Below are positions 50,479-59,568 of a DNA stretch of 64,000 nt, piece by piece; the stretch's first letter is position 1; every line of letters begins with the position of its first letter. The stretch comes from Erwinia sorbitola (lineage in GTDB: Bacteria; Pseudomonadota; Gammaproteobacteria; Enterobacterales; Enterobacteriaceae), in contig NZ_CP046509.1 in assembly GCF_009738185.1 (NCBI RefSeq), forward strand, positions 3,103,501 through 3,167,500, read 5' to 3'. The translations under genes and the position numbers were made by a program. Under the pieces are notes generated by a model. It had not been told where the DNA came from. It ran no database searches and saw only the letters and a program-made list of their open reading frames with translations.

Positions 50479-52909
50479 ACTCTTCCGGCGCGTCCTTCAA
50501 TACCATCTGACCATGTTTGCGCTCAATGATCATGGTCTGCGGTGCGGAAAGCATCACTCCTTCCTTGCGCAGACGCGTGAGAATATCAAACAGTAAATCA
50601 CTTTTCGCTCCGCCAACCTGACGCGGACTGGCAACGTTGCCCGTCACCGACATGACAATGCCGGTGGAGGTTAAATCTTTGAAGGCAACCGATGGCTCCG
50701 GGTTCTCAAGGATACGTTCGTTATCGTTGTAGACATCCAGCAGCAGCTGGCGCACCTGCTGTGGATCGATATCCAGCGGGAACGTCAGCGTAATAGTAGC
50801 CACACCCTGCGCATTGCCCATAGTGGCGTTACGTACGTTTTGCGAAATCAGCTGCGAGTTCGGTACGATCACCGTCGATTTGTCACTCAGCTGGATCTCT
50901 GTGGCACGCACGTTGATACGACGGATATCCCCCTCAATACCGCTGATACTCACCAGATCGCCCACTTTTACCGGGCGCTCCGTCAGCAGGATCAGGCCGG
51001 AAATAAAGTTCTTCACAATCTCCTGCAAACCAAAACCGATACCTACCGACAAGGCACTGACGATCCACGCCAGCTTGTTCCACTGCAGGCCCATAATCGA
51101 CAGCGTCATCAGGATCACCAGCACAAAACCAATATTGCTGAACAGGGTAATCAGCGACACGCGCATTCCCTTGTCCATCATTGTTTTGGGCAGGAAGTCA
51201 TGCTCCAGCCAGCGTTTAACCGAGCGCAGCACCCAGATGCCGACCACCATGCAGATCAGCGCATTGAGCATATGCGCAGGGACGATATTCAGTGATTCGA
51301 GGCCCTTCCCTCCCCAGAATTCAATCGCTTTCTGCACCAGCTCAATCGGCGTCGAACTGCCAAAAGTACCGTTAAGCAGAGCCATCGCCGCCGCCAGTAC
51401 AAGCACCGTTTTCCCTATCGCGCCCAGTACAGCGGCCACCTGACCAAGATGACGCTCATCAATATTCAGTGACGCCTGAATACGCTTACCCGAGGTGTTA
51501 TTGGTCGAAAACAGACTTTCGCAGCCGTCGGCAACCAGCTGACTGAGAATATAGAATGACCCGAAAACAATTCCCATCCAGATCAGTTCATAGCTGAGGA
51601 AACGCGCCAGCGTGATATAGCCGATAACCAGCGCAATCATAATGGCTACGCCAATCAGCGTCAGCGCCATCTGGATCAGACCAACCAGCGTTGATTTCGC
51701 CTCCGGCTGATTACCTTCCTGCTGCATACGGCGACGTACGCGATTGGTTCGCATACTGATCGAAAGAGCGGTGGCACCAATCAGCAGCGCCGTCATACCA
51801 TTAGCGAAAATCGTGGTTCCCACGCTGGTATTCGCGCTGCTGTTGAAGATTTCCAGCGTCTGGAAAATAAACACCAGCGCAGCGGTCAGCGGCGGATAGG
51901 GTTTTAACGCCAGAGCGACTTCATTCGAAATATTAGGCAGCCGCCAGGAAGGACGGCGGGTGGAGAGAAAGGCACGGCCTAATCCGGCAATCAGACCACA
52001 GAGCACGCTCAGTCCTACCAGCTTATCAGCGAAATTTCGTACTTCGTCGACAACCTCATCGTGGCGGGTAAATGCCAGATCGAGGAAGTTGAAAGCCAGC
52101 ACAACCGCTGCAAGAGTGGTAACCGCCGTGGCAGCCGCAAGGAAACTGCGGCGCAAACGCCCTTCCGGCAGATGATGGATGCCGACCCAGGCGAGAAACT
52201 CCTCCAGATAGCGGCGGCCCAACGTTGCTACCAGCCCGGCACACAGCAGCCAGAGGACGGTACCAAAACGCCAGCCTGGCTCCCAGGAGAGCGCCGCAGT
52301 GGTCGCCAGCTCATCAACAAAATCGCTGATTTTACTGCTGTCATCGCTCTGCGTATTAAACATCGGTGACCAGAAGCGAGGCCCGAAAATACTGCCGGCA
52401 TTGAGCGCCAGCTGAGTTTTCAGTGCATCACGGCGCAGGTTAACAATCTGCGTTGACAGATTTATTGCCCCGCTTTTGATCGCTTCCGCCTGCTTAATCT
52501 GGTCATCCATTTTTGCTTTCTGGTTTTCCAGCTTATTACGTTTGCTGGTGACCTCAGCGGTCTCTTTCACCCCACTATCGGGCTTCGGAGCCGGGCCAAG
52601 CACCGCCAGCTGCGCCTGTAACTGCGCACGCTGCGGGATAATGCTCTGCATCAGGGCATCGGCATCGCCGGATAACTCCAGCGCCAGGTCGTTGAGCGTA
52701 TTGAGCTTACTGTCGTTGGTTTCACCAGAAACCTGCTGCTTAATTTTATCCAGCACCTTCTGCATTTTTGGCAGCTCAACGGAAGCATTCACCTTGGGTG
52801 GAGCATCATTTTGCTGAGTACTGTCGTTATCCGCTGCCAGAACCCACTGAGGCGATAGCGCCACCAGCGCCAGCAGACAAACACGAAGAAAAGTTAACAA
52901 GCCAGACAT
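50477..52909 (-). CDS. MscS-type mechanosensitive channel with DUF3772 periplasmic domain
   Basis: 810 residues. Signal peptide to VLAA, then a periplasmic helical DUF3772 domain (about 45-200), about 10-11 membrane segments, and a C-terminal MscS pore and beta domain. The pore-lining helix and beta domain show ALSVGIGFGLQEIVKNFISGLILLTERPVKVGDLVSI, and the cytoplasmic vestibule ends MIIERKHGQMVLKD. Related to the larger MscK/YbiO class. E. coli has ybiO between glnQ and rlmF but not here; this may be a different paralogue. Gates on osmotic downshift. Convergent with dld. Confidence 0.88.
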   Translation of the reverse strand: MSGLLTFLRVCLLALVALSPQWVLAADNDSTQQNDAPPKVNASVELPKMQKVLDKIKQQVSGETNDSKLNTLNDLALELSGDADALMQSIIPQRAQLQAQLAVLGPAPKPDSGVKETAEVTSKRNKLENQKAKMDDQIKQAEAIKSGAINLSTQIVNLRRDALKTQLALNAGSIFGPRFWSPMFNTQSDDSSKISDFVDELATTAALSWEPGWRFGTVLWLLCAGLVATLGRRYLEEFLAWVGIHHLPEGRLRRSFLAAATAVTTLAAVVLAFNFLDLAFTRHDEVVDEVRNFADKLVGLSVLCGLIAGLGRAFLSTRRPSWRLPNISNEVALALKPYPPLTAALVFIFQTLEIFNSSANTSVGTTIFANGMTALLIGATALSISMRTNRVRRRMQQEGNQPEAKSTLVGLIQMALTLIGVAIMIALVIGYITLARFLSYELIWMGIVFGSFYILSQLVADGCESLFSTNNTSGKRIQASLNIDERHLGQVAAVLGAIGKTVLVLAAAMALLNGTFGSSTPIELVQKAIEFWGGKGLESLNIVPAHMLNALICMVVGIWVLRSVKRWLEHDFLPKTMMDKGMRVSLITLFSNIGFVLVILMTLSIMGLQWNKLAWIVSALSVGIGFGLQEIVKNFISGLILLTERPVKVGDLVSISGIEGDIRRINVRATEIQLSDKSTVIVPNSQLISQNVRNATMGNAQGVATITLTFPLDIDPQQVRQLLLDVYNDNERILENPEPSVAFKDLTSTGIVMSVTGNVASPRQVGGAKSDLLFDILTRLRKEGVMLSAPQTMIIERKHGQMVLKDAPEE

Positions 52910-53098
52910 GTGCAGGTTCCTGTGATACTAAGGGCAGCGCCGGGGCGCCTGTCATTTTCCGGCTAGTTTATGCTTTTGATCTTGCCGGGACTATAGGATT
53001 CTTGATGTAAAAATGAGGTCGATATTATAAGAATTTTCTATGACACCACTCTACTGGTGTTATGGCAAATTAGTTAGAAAAAGACGCATGGAGCCGCT

Positions 53099-53614
53099 AT
53101 GTCCCTTCCCCAAGCCGATGTGATCGTTCGCGCAGCGACCGCCGCCGATATCGACGCCATTACCCGTATCTATGCCTGGCACGTGCTGCACGGCTGTGGT
53201 TCATTTGAAGAAACACCACCCGATGCGGCAGAGATGGCGGCCCGATATCAAAAAGTCAGCTCACTCGACCTGCCCTGGCTGGTTGCCGAGCTGGAGGGAA
53301 AAGTCGTGGGCTACTGCTACGCCACACAATATCGCCCGCGTCCTGCCTATCGTTTTACCGTGGAAGATTCAGTCTATATTGATGCAGAAATGGGGGGGCG
53401 CGGCATCGGCAGCGCCCTGCTGGAGGCACTTATCAACCGCTGTCAGCAGGGGCCATTCCGGCAAATGCTGGCAATTATCGGCAACGGCGAACGCAACGCT
53501 GGCTCACTTAATCTGCATAAAAAGATGGGCTTTGAGATTGTCGGTAACTTCCGCGCAGTCGGTTTTAAACATGGGGAATGGCGCGATACGCTGCTGATGC
53601 AGCGGGCACTGTAA
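53099..53614 (+). CDS. Phosphinothricin-type N-acetyltransferase (GNAT)
   Basis: 171 residues; matches the Pat/Bar/YwnH-like subgroup: VIVRAATAADIDAITRIYAWHVLHGCGSFEETPPD, WLVAELEGKVVGYCYATQYRPRPAYRFTVEDSVYI, and acetyl-CoA loop GRGIGSALLEALI, ending HKKMGFEIVGNFRAVGFKHGEWRDTLLMQR. The subgroup acetylates phosphinothricin, methionine sulfone or sulfoximine. Natural role unknown. Convergent with pbpG. Confidence 0.82.
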   Translation: MSLPQADVIVRAATAADIDAITRIYAWHVLHGCGSFEETPPDAAEMAARYQKVSSLDLPWLVAELEGKVVGYCYATQYRPRPAYRFTVEDSVYIDAEMGGRGIGSALLEALINRCQQGPFRQMLAIIGNGERNAGSLNLHKKMGFEIVGNFRAVGFKHGEWRDTLLMQRAL

Positions 53615-53626
53615 AAACGATAAATC

Positions 53627-53648
53627 GGGGCGCGGCAATGCACGCCCC
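53627..53648. terminator. Bidirectional hairpin between GNAT gene and pbpG
   Basis: GGGGCG (53627-53632)/CGCCCC (53643-53648). On the minus strand it is followed by GATTTATCGTTTTT, on the plus strand by ATAAAAA. A plausible terminator for pbpG. Confidence 0.6.
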
Positions 53649-53663
53649 ATAAAAACCAGCGCG

Positions 53664-54617
53664 CTACTCTGTTGCGCTGTCATCCTCTCGGCCATTGCTG
53701 GCCATCTGCGAAGCCTTCTGCTTTTTATAACTCAGCGCCGCCGGAGGAACCGGAGACACCTTGCCGGTTTCCATCCACTTACGCAGGCGGTTAGCATCCG
53801 CAAAATGGGTATATTTGCCAAAAGCGTCCAGCACCACCAGCGAAACAGGACGATTATTGATCACCGTACGCATCACCAGACAGTGCCCTGCCTCATCGGT
53901 ATAGCCGGTTTTCGTCAGCTGAATATTCCAGTCCGGGCGATACACCAGATGATTAGTATTACGGAATGGCAGGGTGTAATTCGGATTACGGAAGGTGGCC
54001 ATATCTTCATGGGTGGTACTCAGCTCACCCAGCAGCGGATAACGTTTGCTGGCGATCAGCAGCTTGCTCAAATCGCGCGCCGTTGAGACGTTTTTAATCG
54101 ACAGCCCGGTTGGCTCAACGTAGTGCGTATTGCTCATGCCGAGCGAACGCGCTTTAGCATTCATGGCGCGGATAAACGCATCGTAACCGCCCGGATAATG
54201 GTGTGCCAGGCTGGCCGCTGCACGGTTTTCTGACGACATCAGCGCCAGCAGCATCATATTTTTTCGGCTGATTTCGCTGTTCAGTCGCACACGCGAGTAG
54301 ATACCGCGCATCTCGGGCGTATGGCTGATATCAACCGTCAGCATTTCGTCCATCGGCAGACGGGCATCGAGCGTCACCATTACCGTCATCAGCTTGGTAA
54401 TGGAGGCAATAGGACGCACCAGATCCGGATGGCTGGCGTAGATTATATTCTGGGTTGTCAGGTCGACAATCATCGCACTGCCTGAGGCAATTTCAGGCTG
54501 CGCTGCCGTGCTGGCAACAGCAGGCTGATGAGTACGGGCAGCGGCCTGATTCAGGATACCCTGACCAGAAAACAACAAAACCACACTTAAAAGAGACAAA
54601 CGAATTTTTGCAGGCAT
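53664..54617 (-). CDS. pbpG: D-alanyl-D-alanine endopeptidase PbpG (PBP7)
   Basis: 317 residues against 310 in E. coli. Signal peptide to AAA, then a class C low-molecular-weight PBP. Catalytic motifs: ASITKLM (SxxK), SSENRAAASLA (SxN), QLTKTGYTDEAG (KTG). It cleaves DD-crosslinks in peptidoglycan. ATG 54617 (MPAKIRLS) is the conserved start. Followed on the backbone by yohC and yohD as in E. coli. Confidence 0.95.
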   Translation of the reverse strand: MPAKIRLSLLSVVLLFSGQGILNQAAARTHQPAVASTAAQPEIASGSAMIVDLTTQNIIYASHPDLVRPIASITKLMTVMVTLDARLPMDEMLTVDISHTPEMRGIYSRVRLNSEISRKNMMLLALMSSENRAAASLAHHYPGGYDAFIRAMNAKARSLGMSNTHYVEPTGLSIKNVSTARDLSKLLIASKRYPLLGELSTTHEDMATFRNPNYTLPFRNTNHLVYRPDWNIQLTKTGYTDEAGHCLVMRTVINNRPVSLVVLDAFGKYTHFADANRLRKWMETGKVSPVPPAALSYKKQKASQMASNGREDDSATE

Positions 54618-54756
54618 CGATGAAAACTTAACGGCAAATGATCGGGGTGTGGAGGCCACACGCCGCTTCCCGCAGAGTTGCGGGGGCTGGCGCAGGCATA
54701 ATACGCCGGAAGCTCAGGATTTTCCTACAGGATATTCGTGTCCGGGCGTTACCAGC

Positions 54757-54780
54757 CTACCGCCGGTTTCCCGACGGTAG
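54757..54780 (-). terminator. Hairpin downstream of yohC
   Basis: CTACCG (54757-54762)/CGGTAG (54775-54780) with inner GC pairing, seven bases from the yohC stop. No clear T run. Confidence 0.4.
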
Positions 54781-54786
54781 CGGGTT

Positions 54787-55374
54787 TCAGAACAGCTGAT
54801 AGCCATAGCCCCAGATCAGGACAGTCATCGCCAGTAACACTTCAAATACCAGAATGCCGATGGCAAGGGTTGAGCCGGAGAAGCGTAAACTCTCTTCACG
54901 GTCAATATTCAGAAACAGCGGGATACCTACGTAGAGCAGATAGCCGGTGTAGACCAGCGCCAGTGCGCCCACCAAAACACAGAGCCACACCAGAGGATAG
55001 AGCGCCACCACCCCGCTAAGAAACAGCGGTGTTGCCACGTAACCGGCAAAGACACGACAGCTGGTTAACGATGGCCGCTGCGGGTAGTCACGTGCCATCC
55101 ACCAGATAACCCGTCCCATGACTGCCACGCCGAGCAGCATCAGCGCATAGAACATAATAGCCAGAGAAAAGGCGGTATACATTGAGAGAGGGATAGTGCG
55201 TTCTATGCCGATATCCCAGCCGATTTGTGTGGTACCGATAAAAGCGCAGACCACCGGGATCAGCGCCATCAGCAGCACGTGGTGAGTGTAATGGTGCGAG
55301 AGTGTTTCATTCTCTTGCTTAATGTCGCGCATCTCCCGACCCGGGTGCGCCAGAAGTCCCCAGACATGGTTCAT
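54787..55374 (-). CDS. yohC: Yip1-family inner-membrane protein YohC
   Basis: 195 residues, identical in length to E. coli YohC. About five membrane helices with Yip1-domain pattern (HYTHHVLLMALIPVVCAFIGTTQIGWDIG, GYVATPLFLSG). E. coli position after pbpG is retained. Function unknown. ATG 55374 (MNHVWGLL) is the family start. Confidence 0.92.
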   Translation of the reverse strand: MNHVWGLLAHPGREMRDIKQENETLSHHYTHHVLLMALIPVVCAFIGTTQIGWDIGIERTIPLSMYTAFSLAIMFYALMLLGVAVMGRVIWWMARDYPQRPSLTSCRVFAGYVATPLFLSGVVALYPLVWLCVLVGALALVYTGYLLYVGIPLFLNIDREESLRFSGSTLAIGILVFEVLLAMTVLIWGYGYQLF

Positions 55375-55576
55375 ATCTTCACTCCTCTGTACAACGGACC
55401 GCCAGCAGGCACGCCAGGGGCGGCATCTCTTCAAGTATATGTGCACCTTGCCTGTTTGTTTTTTATCCAAACGACATTAACGTTAAGCACTTCATTCTTC
55501 ATATAAAATAAAACCTGATTGCCCTGAGTTCACGGCAAGTTTTGTCAAAAGGAGTAGACTTAACAGCAAAGTAATA

Positions 55577-56164
55577 ATGAGGAGTAGGGTTTTGCATATT
55601 GATGTGAATACGCTGATTTCCCAGTATGGTTACTGGGCGCTGTTTATTGGTTGTCTGGCTGAAGGTGAGACATTTACCCTGCTTGGCGGCGTCGCTGCAC
55701 ATGAGGGCCTGCTGCATTATGGCTGGGTGGTTCTGGTTGCCATGTGCGGTGGTGTGCTCGGCGATACCGCGCTGTTCTTTATTGGCCGCCGCTACGGTGA
55801 GCCAATACTTCAGCGTTTTAAAAAGCATCAGCAGCAAATTGCTCGAGCTAACCGCTTGATCCGCAAACGCCCGGTACTGTTTGTGATTGGCGTGCGTTTT
55901 ATGTATGGATTACGCATTGTCGGGCCGATTATTATCGGCGCCAGTAAGCTGTCGCCACGGAAGTTTCTGCTGTTTAATTTTATCGGCGCGGCGCTGTGGG
56001 CGGTAATTTTTGTTTCGTTGGGTTATCTGGGCGGTCAGGTAATTGCGCCGTGGCTGCATCAGCTCGATCACCATTTAAAACATCTGTTCTGGCTGGTGCT
56101 GGCGGCAGCGCTGGTCTGGGGAATCAGGCTGGCAGTGAAGCACCGGCAGCGGCGTCAGAGATAA
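55577..56164 (+). CDS. yohD: DedA-family membrane protein YohD
   Basis: About 195 residues of the DedA/SNARE-associated family, thought to be lipid (undecaprenyl phosphate or phospholipid) translocases. Landmarks: HIDVNTLISQYGYWALFIGCLAEGETFTLLGGVAAHEGLL, FIGRRYGEPILQRFKKH, FVIGVRFMYGLRIVGPIIIGAS and GGQVIAPWLHQLDHHLKHLFWL. It matches E. coli YohD. The ATG at 55577 overlaps AGGAGTAGGG, which serves better as ribosome site for TTG 55592 (MHIDVN); the true start may be that codon. Position is as in E. coli. Confidence 0.92.
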   Translation: MRSRVLHIDVNTLISQYGYWALFIGCLAEGETFTLLGGVAAHEGLLHYGWVVLVAMCGGVLGDTALFFIGRRYGEPILQRFKKHQQQIARANRLIRKRPVLFVIGVRFMYGLRIVGPIIIGASKLSPRKFLLFNFIGAALWAVIFVSLGYLGGQVIAPWLHQLDHHLKHLFWLVLAAALVWGIRLAVKHRQRRQR

Positions 56165-56172
56165 GGGGGCCA

Positions 56173-56190
56173 GGCGAGGCATGCCTCGCC
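56173..56190. repeat. Palindrome GGCGAGGCATGCCTCGCC
   Basis: A perfect 18-base palindrome just after yohD and before the DUF1028 gene. Its AGGCATGCCT core also forms the dld terminator stem (50436) and a degenerate version occurs at about 62950. It may be a short dispersed hairpin repeat or a terminator. Confidence 0.5.
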
Positions 56191-56243
56191 GGTTCGCGCT
56201 TGTGTTTGTGTTTGAGAATTTGATTCTGGCATCCGGGCAGCAG

Positions 56244-56885
56244 TTATCCCCCCGGCAGCTGCCGAAAAAAATCTGCATAGGTGTCTCCCCTCACCTGCTC
56301 CAGCACCTCTGCCAGCTGTTCCAGCGGCGCATCAGACCAGTCAACGCGCAGATCAATGTCCGCATACGCACGCCGATCCCACACCTGTAACGCCGCAGAG
56401 CGAATGCCGCGCTCATCCCCTCCGGCATCCTGTGCTGCATTCAGGGCAGCCAGCATCCGATCGGCGAGCGGCAAATCAAGTGCATTTTCATAAGCCTGTT
56501 GCATCGCCGACAGCACCTGTTCGCTGACCAGCATATTGCCCGCCACCGCCAGCTGCGAACCCGCCAGGCTGCTGAACCAGCGCCCGCACAGGCTACCGCT
56601 CCAGTGTGCCGTCTCACCGGCGTTATCGATAATCAGCAGCTGCCGTCGCTCCCGCTCATCATCCTCTTTCAACAGCAGATGCAGGGTCTGCTGCGCAGTC
56701 AGCCCCGCCGTCAACAGCTCCAGCCCGCGGCTGCCGTACAGCGGGTTAGTCAGTGCCTGAGTGGCTATCGCGCCAGTGCGGGATCGGCCGTGGATCACCA
56801 GCGCACCTACCGCCGGGCCACCCGTAGCAGTCGCCGCCGCCAGCGCCCCACTCTGTATATCTCGTGCCACAATAGAAAAGGTCAT
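56244..56885 (-). CDS. DUF1028 protein (Ntn-hydrolase-like)
   Basis: 213 residues. The DUF1028 opening MTFSIVARDIQSGALAAATATGGPAVGALV is followed by GAIATQALTNPLYGSRGLELL and AVAGNMLVSEQVLSAM. The fold is Ntn hydrolase-like, but the N-terminal nucleophile is unproven; Thr2 would be the candidate. It is divergent from the peptide ABC transporter operon (148 bases between starts), and the DUF1028 family often neighbours peptide transporters, suggesting a peptidase or amidase function. That is inference. Confidence 0.78.
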   Translation of the reverse strand: MTFSIVARDIQSGALAAATATGGPAVGALVIHGRSRTGAIATQALTNPLYGSRGLELLTAGLTAQQTLHLLLKEDDERERRQLLIIDNAGETAHWSGSLCGRWFSSLAGSQLAVAGNMLVSEQVLSAMQQAYENALDLPLADRMLAALNAAQDAGGDERGIRSAALQVWDRRAYADIDLRVDWSDAPLEQLAEVLEQVRGDTYADFFRQLPGG

Positions 56886-57033
56886 CGCGCTCTCCTTCTG
56901 CCAGCCAGATCAAATTTATATGGATAAATTATTGCACTTAACCTTATTTATACGCATAAATAACAAACAGGACAAACTTTGTTCATCTGCACGTCACAAT
57001 GTGCGCTGACCACTCTGCTTAACGAGGATCACC

Positions 57034-58605
57034 ATGCTCAAATCGCTATGCACCGGGTTGCACTCTCTTTCAGTTTGCCTCTGTCTGCTGGCACTGGTAC
57101 CGCAGGCCCGGGCGGAATCGCCCCCTGGCGTACTGGTGGTGGGGCAGGTTGCCGAACCGCAGTCTCTCGACCCGCAGGTGGCGACAGCGGCGAACGATTC
57201 GCGCATTCTGGTGAATATTTACGATGGCCTGGTGCGTAATGCCCCGGGTTCACTTTCGATTGAACCGGCCCTCGCCAGCCGCTGGGAGATCAGTCCTGAC
57301 GGTCTGCGCTATACCTTCCACCTGCGTGAAGGGGTAACCTTCCACGACGGCACGCCGTTTAACGCTGATGCGGTAAAATTTACCTTTGAACGCATGCTTA
57401 ATAAGCAAAATCCCTGGTATCACACCGGTCCGTTCCCGCTCAGTTTTTTCTTCTCCTCCATCGACACCATCACCACTCCGGATGCACAAACAGTGGTATT
57501 CACGCTAAAACAACCGTTCGCCCCGCTGCTATCGAACCTCGCCACGCCTGCCGGACTGATTGTCTCTCCCGCGGCGGTGAAGAAATATGATAAAGACGTG
57601 GGCCGCCATCCGGTCGGCACCGGTGCTTTTCGTTTTTCCGAGTGGCAGGCCAACCAGCGCGTGGTGCTGACCGGCAATAAAAGCTACTGGGATGGCGCAC
57701 CAAAACTTGAAGCGGTGGTGTTCCGTCCGATTACCGACGGCAACACCCGCACCGCTGAGATGCTCTCTGGCGGTCTTGATGCGATGGTAGAAGTCCCGCC
57801 GGATACGGTAAAAACGTTTGCTGATAATCCGCAGTTTCAGATGCATCAGGCGGTGGGGCCGCACGTCTGGTTCCTGCTGCTGAACACCAAAGAGAAACCG
57901 TTTAATGATAAGCGCGTACGCCAGGCGGTGAACTACGCGGTTAATAAGCAGGCTCTGGTGGACAACGTTTTACAGGGATCGGCACAGGTGGCGGATGGCC
58001 CGATCCCCTCGGCGTTTGCATGGGCAGCCAATAAAGAGGTCAGTCCCTATCCTTATGATCCGGCGAAAGCCCGTGCGCTGTTAAAAGAGGCGGGAGCCGA
58101 AGGGGCCACGCTCAACTTCTACGTCACCGAAGGAGGATCCGGCATGCTCGATCCGATCCCGATGGCTACCGCCATACAGGCCGATCTGAAAGCCGTGGGC
58201 CTTAAGGTGACCATCCAGACCTGGGAGTGGAATACCTATCTGGCAAAAGTGAACGCCGGACTGACCCCGCAAACCCAGATGGCAGAGATGGCGTGGATGA
58301 CCAACGATCCCGATACCCTGCCGTTTCTGACGCTGCGGCGCGATGCCTGGCCGGATAAAGGAGGCTTTAACTCCGGCTATTACAGTAATCCCGAGGTGGA
58401 TAAGCTGCTGGATGAAGCACGCAGCAGCAGCGATCAGCAAAAACGCGGTGCGCTCTATCGTCAGGTGCAGGGAATTGTTCACGACGATGCGCCCTGGCTG
58501 TTTGTCGCTAACTGGCAGCAGAACGCGGTTACCACACGTCAGGTGCAGAACTTTGCCCTGCAACCTAACTTCAACCTGATCCTGCATCAGGTCAGCAACC
58601 CCTGA
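57034..58605 (+). CDS. Peptide-type ABC transporter substrate-binding protein (family 5)
   Basis: 523 residues. Signal peptide to ARA, mature ESPPGVLVVGQ. Family 5 SBP landmarks are DPQVATAANDSRILVNIYDGLVRNAPGSLSIEPALASRWEISPDGLRYTFHLREGVTFHDGTPFNADAVKFTFERML. It resembles dipeptide/GsiB-type binding proteins. GAGG precedes the ATG. First gene of a four-gene importer; the ligand (peptide, glutathione-like or other) cannot be assigned. Confidence 0.9.
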   Translation: MLKSLCTGLHSLSVCLCLLALVPQARAESPPGVLVVGQVAEPQSLDPQVATAANDSRILVNIYDGLVRNAPGSLSIEPALASRWEISPDGLRYTFHLREGVTFHDGTPFNADAVKFTFERMLNKQNPWYHTGPFPLSFFFSSIDTITTPDAQTVVFTLKQPFAPLLSNLATPAGLIVSPAAVKKYDKDVGRHPVGTGAFRFSEWQANQRVVLTGNKSYWDGAPKLEAVVFRPITDGNTRTAEMLSGGLDAMVEVPPDTVKTFADNPQFQMHQAVGPHVWFLLLNTKEKPFNDKRVRQAVNYAVNKQALVDNVLQGSAQVADGPIPSAFAWAANKEVSPYPYDPAKARALLKEAGAEGATLNFYVTEGGSGMLDPIPMATAIQADLKAVGLKVTIQTWEWNTYLAKVNAGLTPQTQMAEMAWMTNDPDTLPFLTLRRDAWPDKGGFNSGYYSNPEVDKLLDEARSSSDQQKRGALYRQVQGIVHDDAPWLFVANWQQNAVTTRQVQNFALQPNFNLILHQVSNP

Positions 58606-58620
58606 CGGAGGCCGCCTGCT

Positions 58621-59568
58621 ATGTGGAACTATCTATTGCGGCGACTGCTGGGCATTATCCCGGTGATTGTTGGCCTGTCGCTGATTGTGTTTTTGCTGAT
58701 GGCGATGATCCCCGGCAATCCGGCTCAGGCGCTGTTGGGTGCCTTTGCCACGCCGGAGAATGTTGCACGCGTCAGCGCCGAACTGGGGCTGGATAAGCCG
58801 CTGTGGCAACAATATTTTATCTGGGTGAATAACCTGCTGCACGGCGACTTTGGCCGCTCCTACGTGCTCAATCGTCCGGTTATTGATGAAGTGCTGGAGC
58901 GTCTGAGCGCCACGCTGCTGCTGGGAGGCTGCGCACTTCTGCTGAGTGTCATCCTCGGCCTGCTGGCGGGCGTTACCTCGGCAGTACGCCAGTTTGGCTG
59001 GGGCGATCGGCTGATCACTCTGCTGGTGCTGATCGGTATTTCCCTGCCCTCATTTCTTATCGGACTGCTGATGATTATGCTGTTCGCCGTCAGCCTGCGC
59101 TGGTTTCCTGCTTCAGGTATGTTCGCCATCTACGGCGGCGGTGACGCGCTGGATCTGCTGCACCATCTGACGCTGCCCGCTATTACGCTGGCGATTGTTG
59201 CCACCGGAGTCATCGCCCGTCTGACGCGCACCGCAATGCTGGAAGTGCTGCGCCAGGATTATATCCGCACCGCCCGCGCCAAGGGCGTCAGCGAACGCCG
59301 GGTCATCTGGCGTCACGCCTTCCGCGTCGCGCTGGTGTCGGTAATACCTGCCATTGGCATTCAGGCCGGATTTGTGCTCGGCGGTGCGGTGTATATCGAA
59401 ACCGTCTTCCAGTGGCCGGGGCTGGGGGCGATGCTGGTTAAAGCCGTCTCCACCCGCGATCTGCTGCTGGTACAGGGCGGCGTGCTGGTTGCCGCCATTG
59501 CCTATGTTTTGATCAACCTGCTGACTGATATCGTTCAGGCCTGCCTCGACCCGAGGGTAAAATCATGA
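58621..59568 (+). CDS. DppB-type ABC transporter permease
   Basis: 315 residues with about six membrane segments. DppB/OppB landmarks: GNPAQALLGAFATPENVARVSAELGLDKPLWQQYFIWVNNLLHGDFGRSY and the permease loop GVSERRVIWRHAFRVALVSVIPAIG. It starts 15 bases after the SBP stop and overlaps the next gene by ATGA. Confidence 0.93.
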   Translation: MWNYLLRRLLGIIPVIVGLSLIVFLLMAMIPGNPAQALLGAFATPENVARVSAELGLDKPLWQQYFIWVNNLLHGDFGRSYVLNRPVIDEVLERLSATLLLGGCALLLSVILGLLAGVTSAVRQFGWGDRLITLLVLIGISLPSFLIGLLMIMLFAVSLRWFPASGMFAIYGGGDALDLLHHLTLPAITLAIVATGVIARLTRTAMLEVLRQDYIRTARAKGVSERRVIWRHAFRVALVSVIPAIGIQAGFVLGGAVYIETVFQWPGLGAMLVKAVSTRDLLLVQGGVLVAAIAYVLINLLTDIVQACLDPRVKS

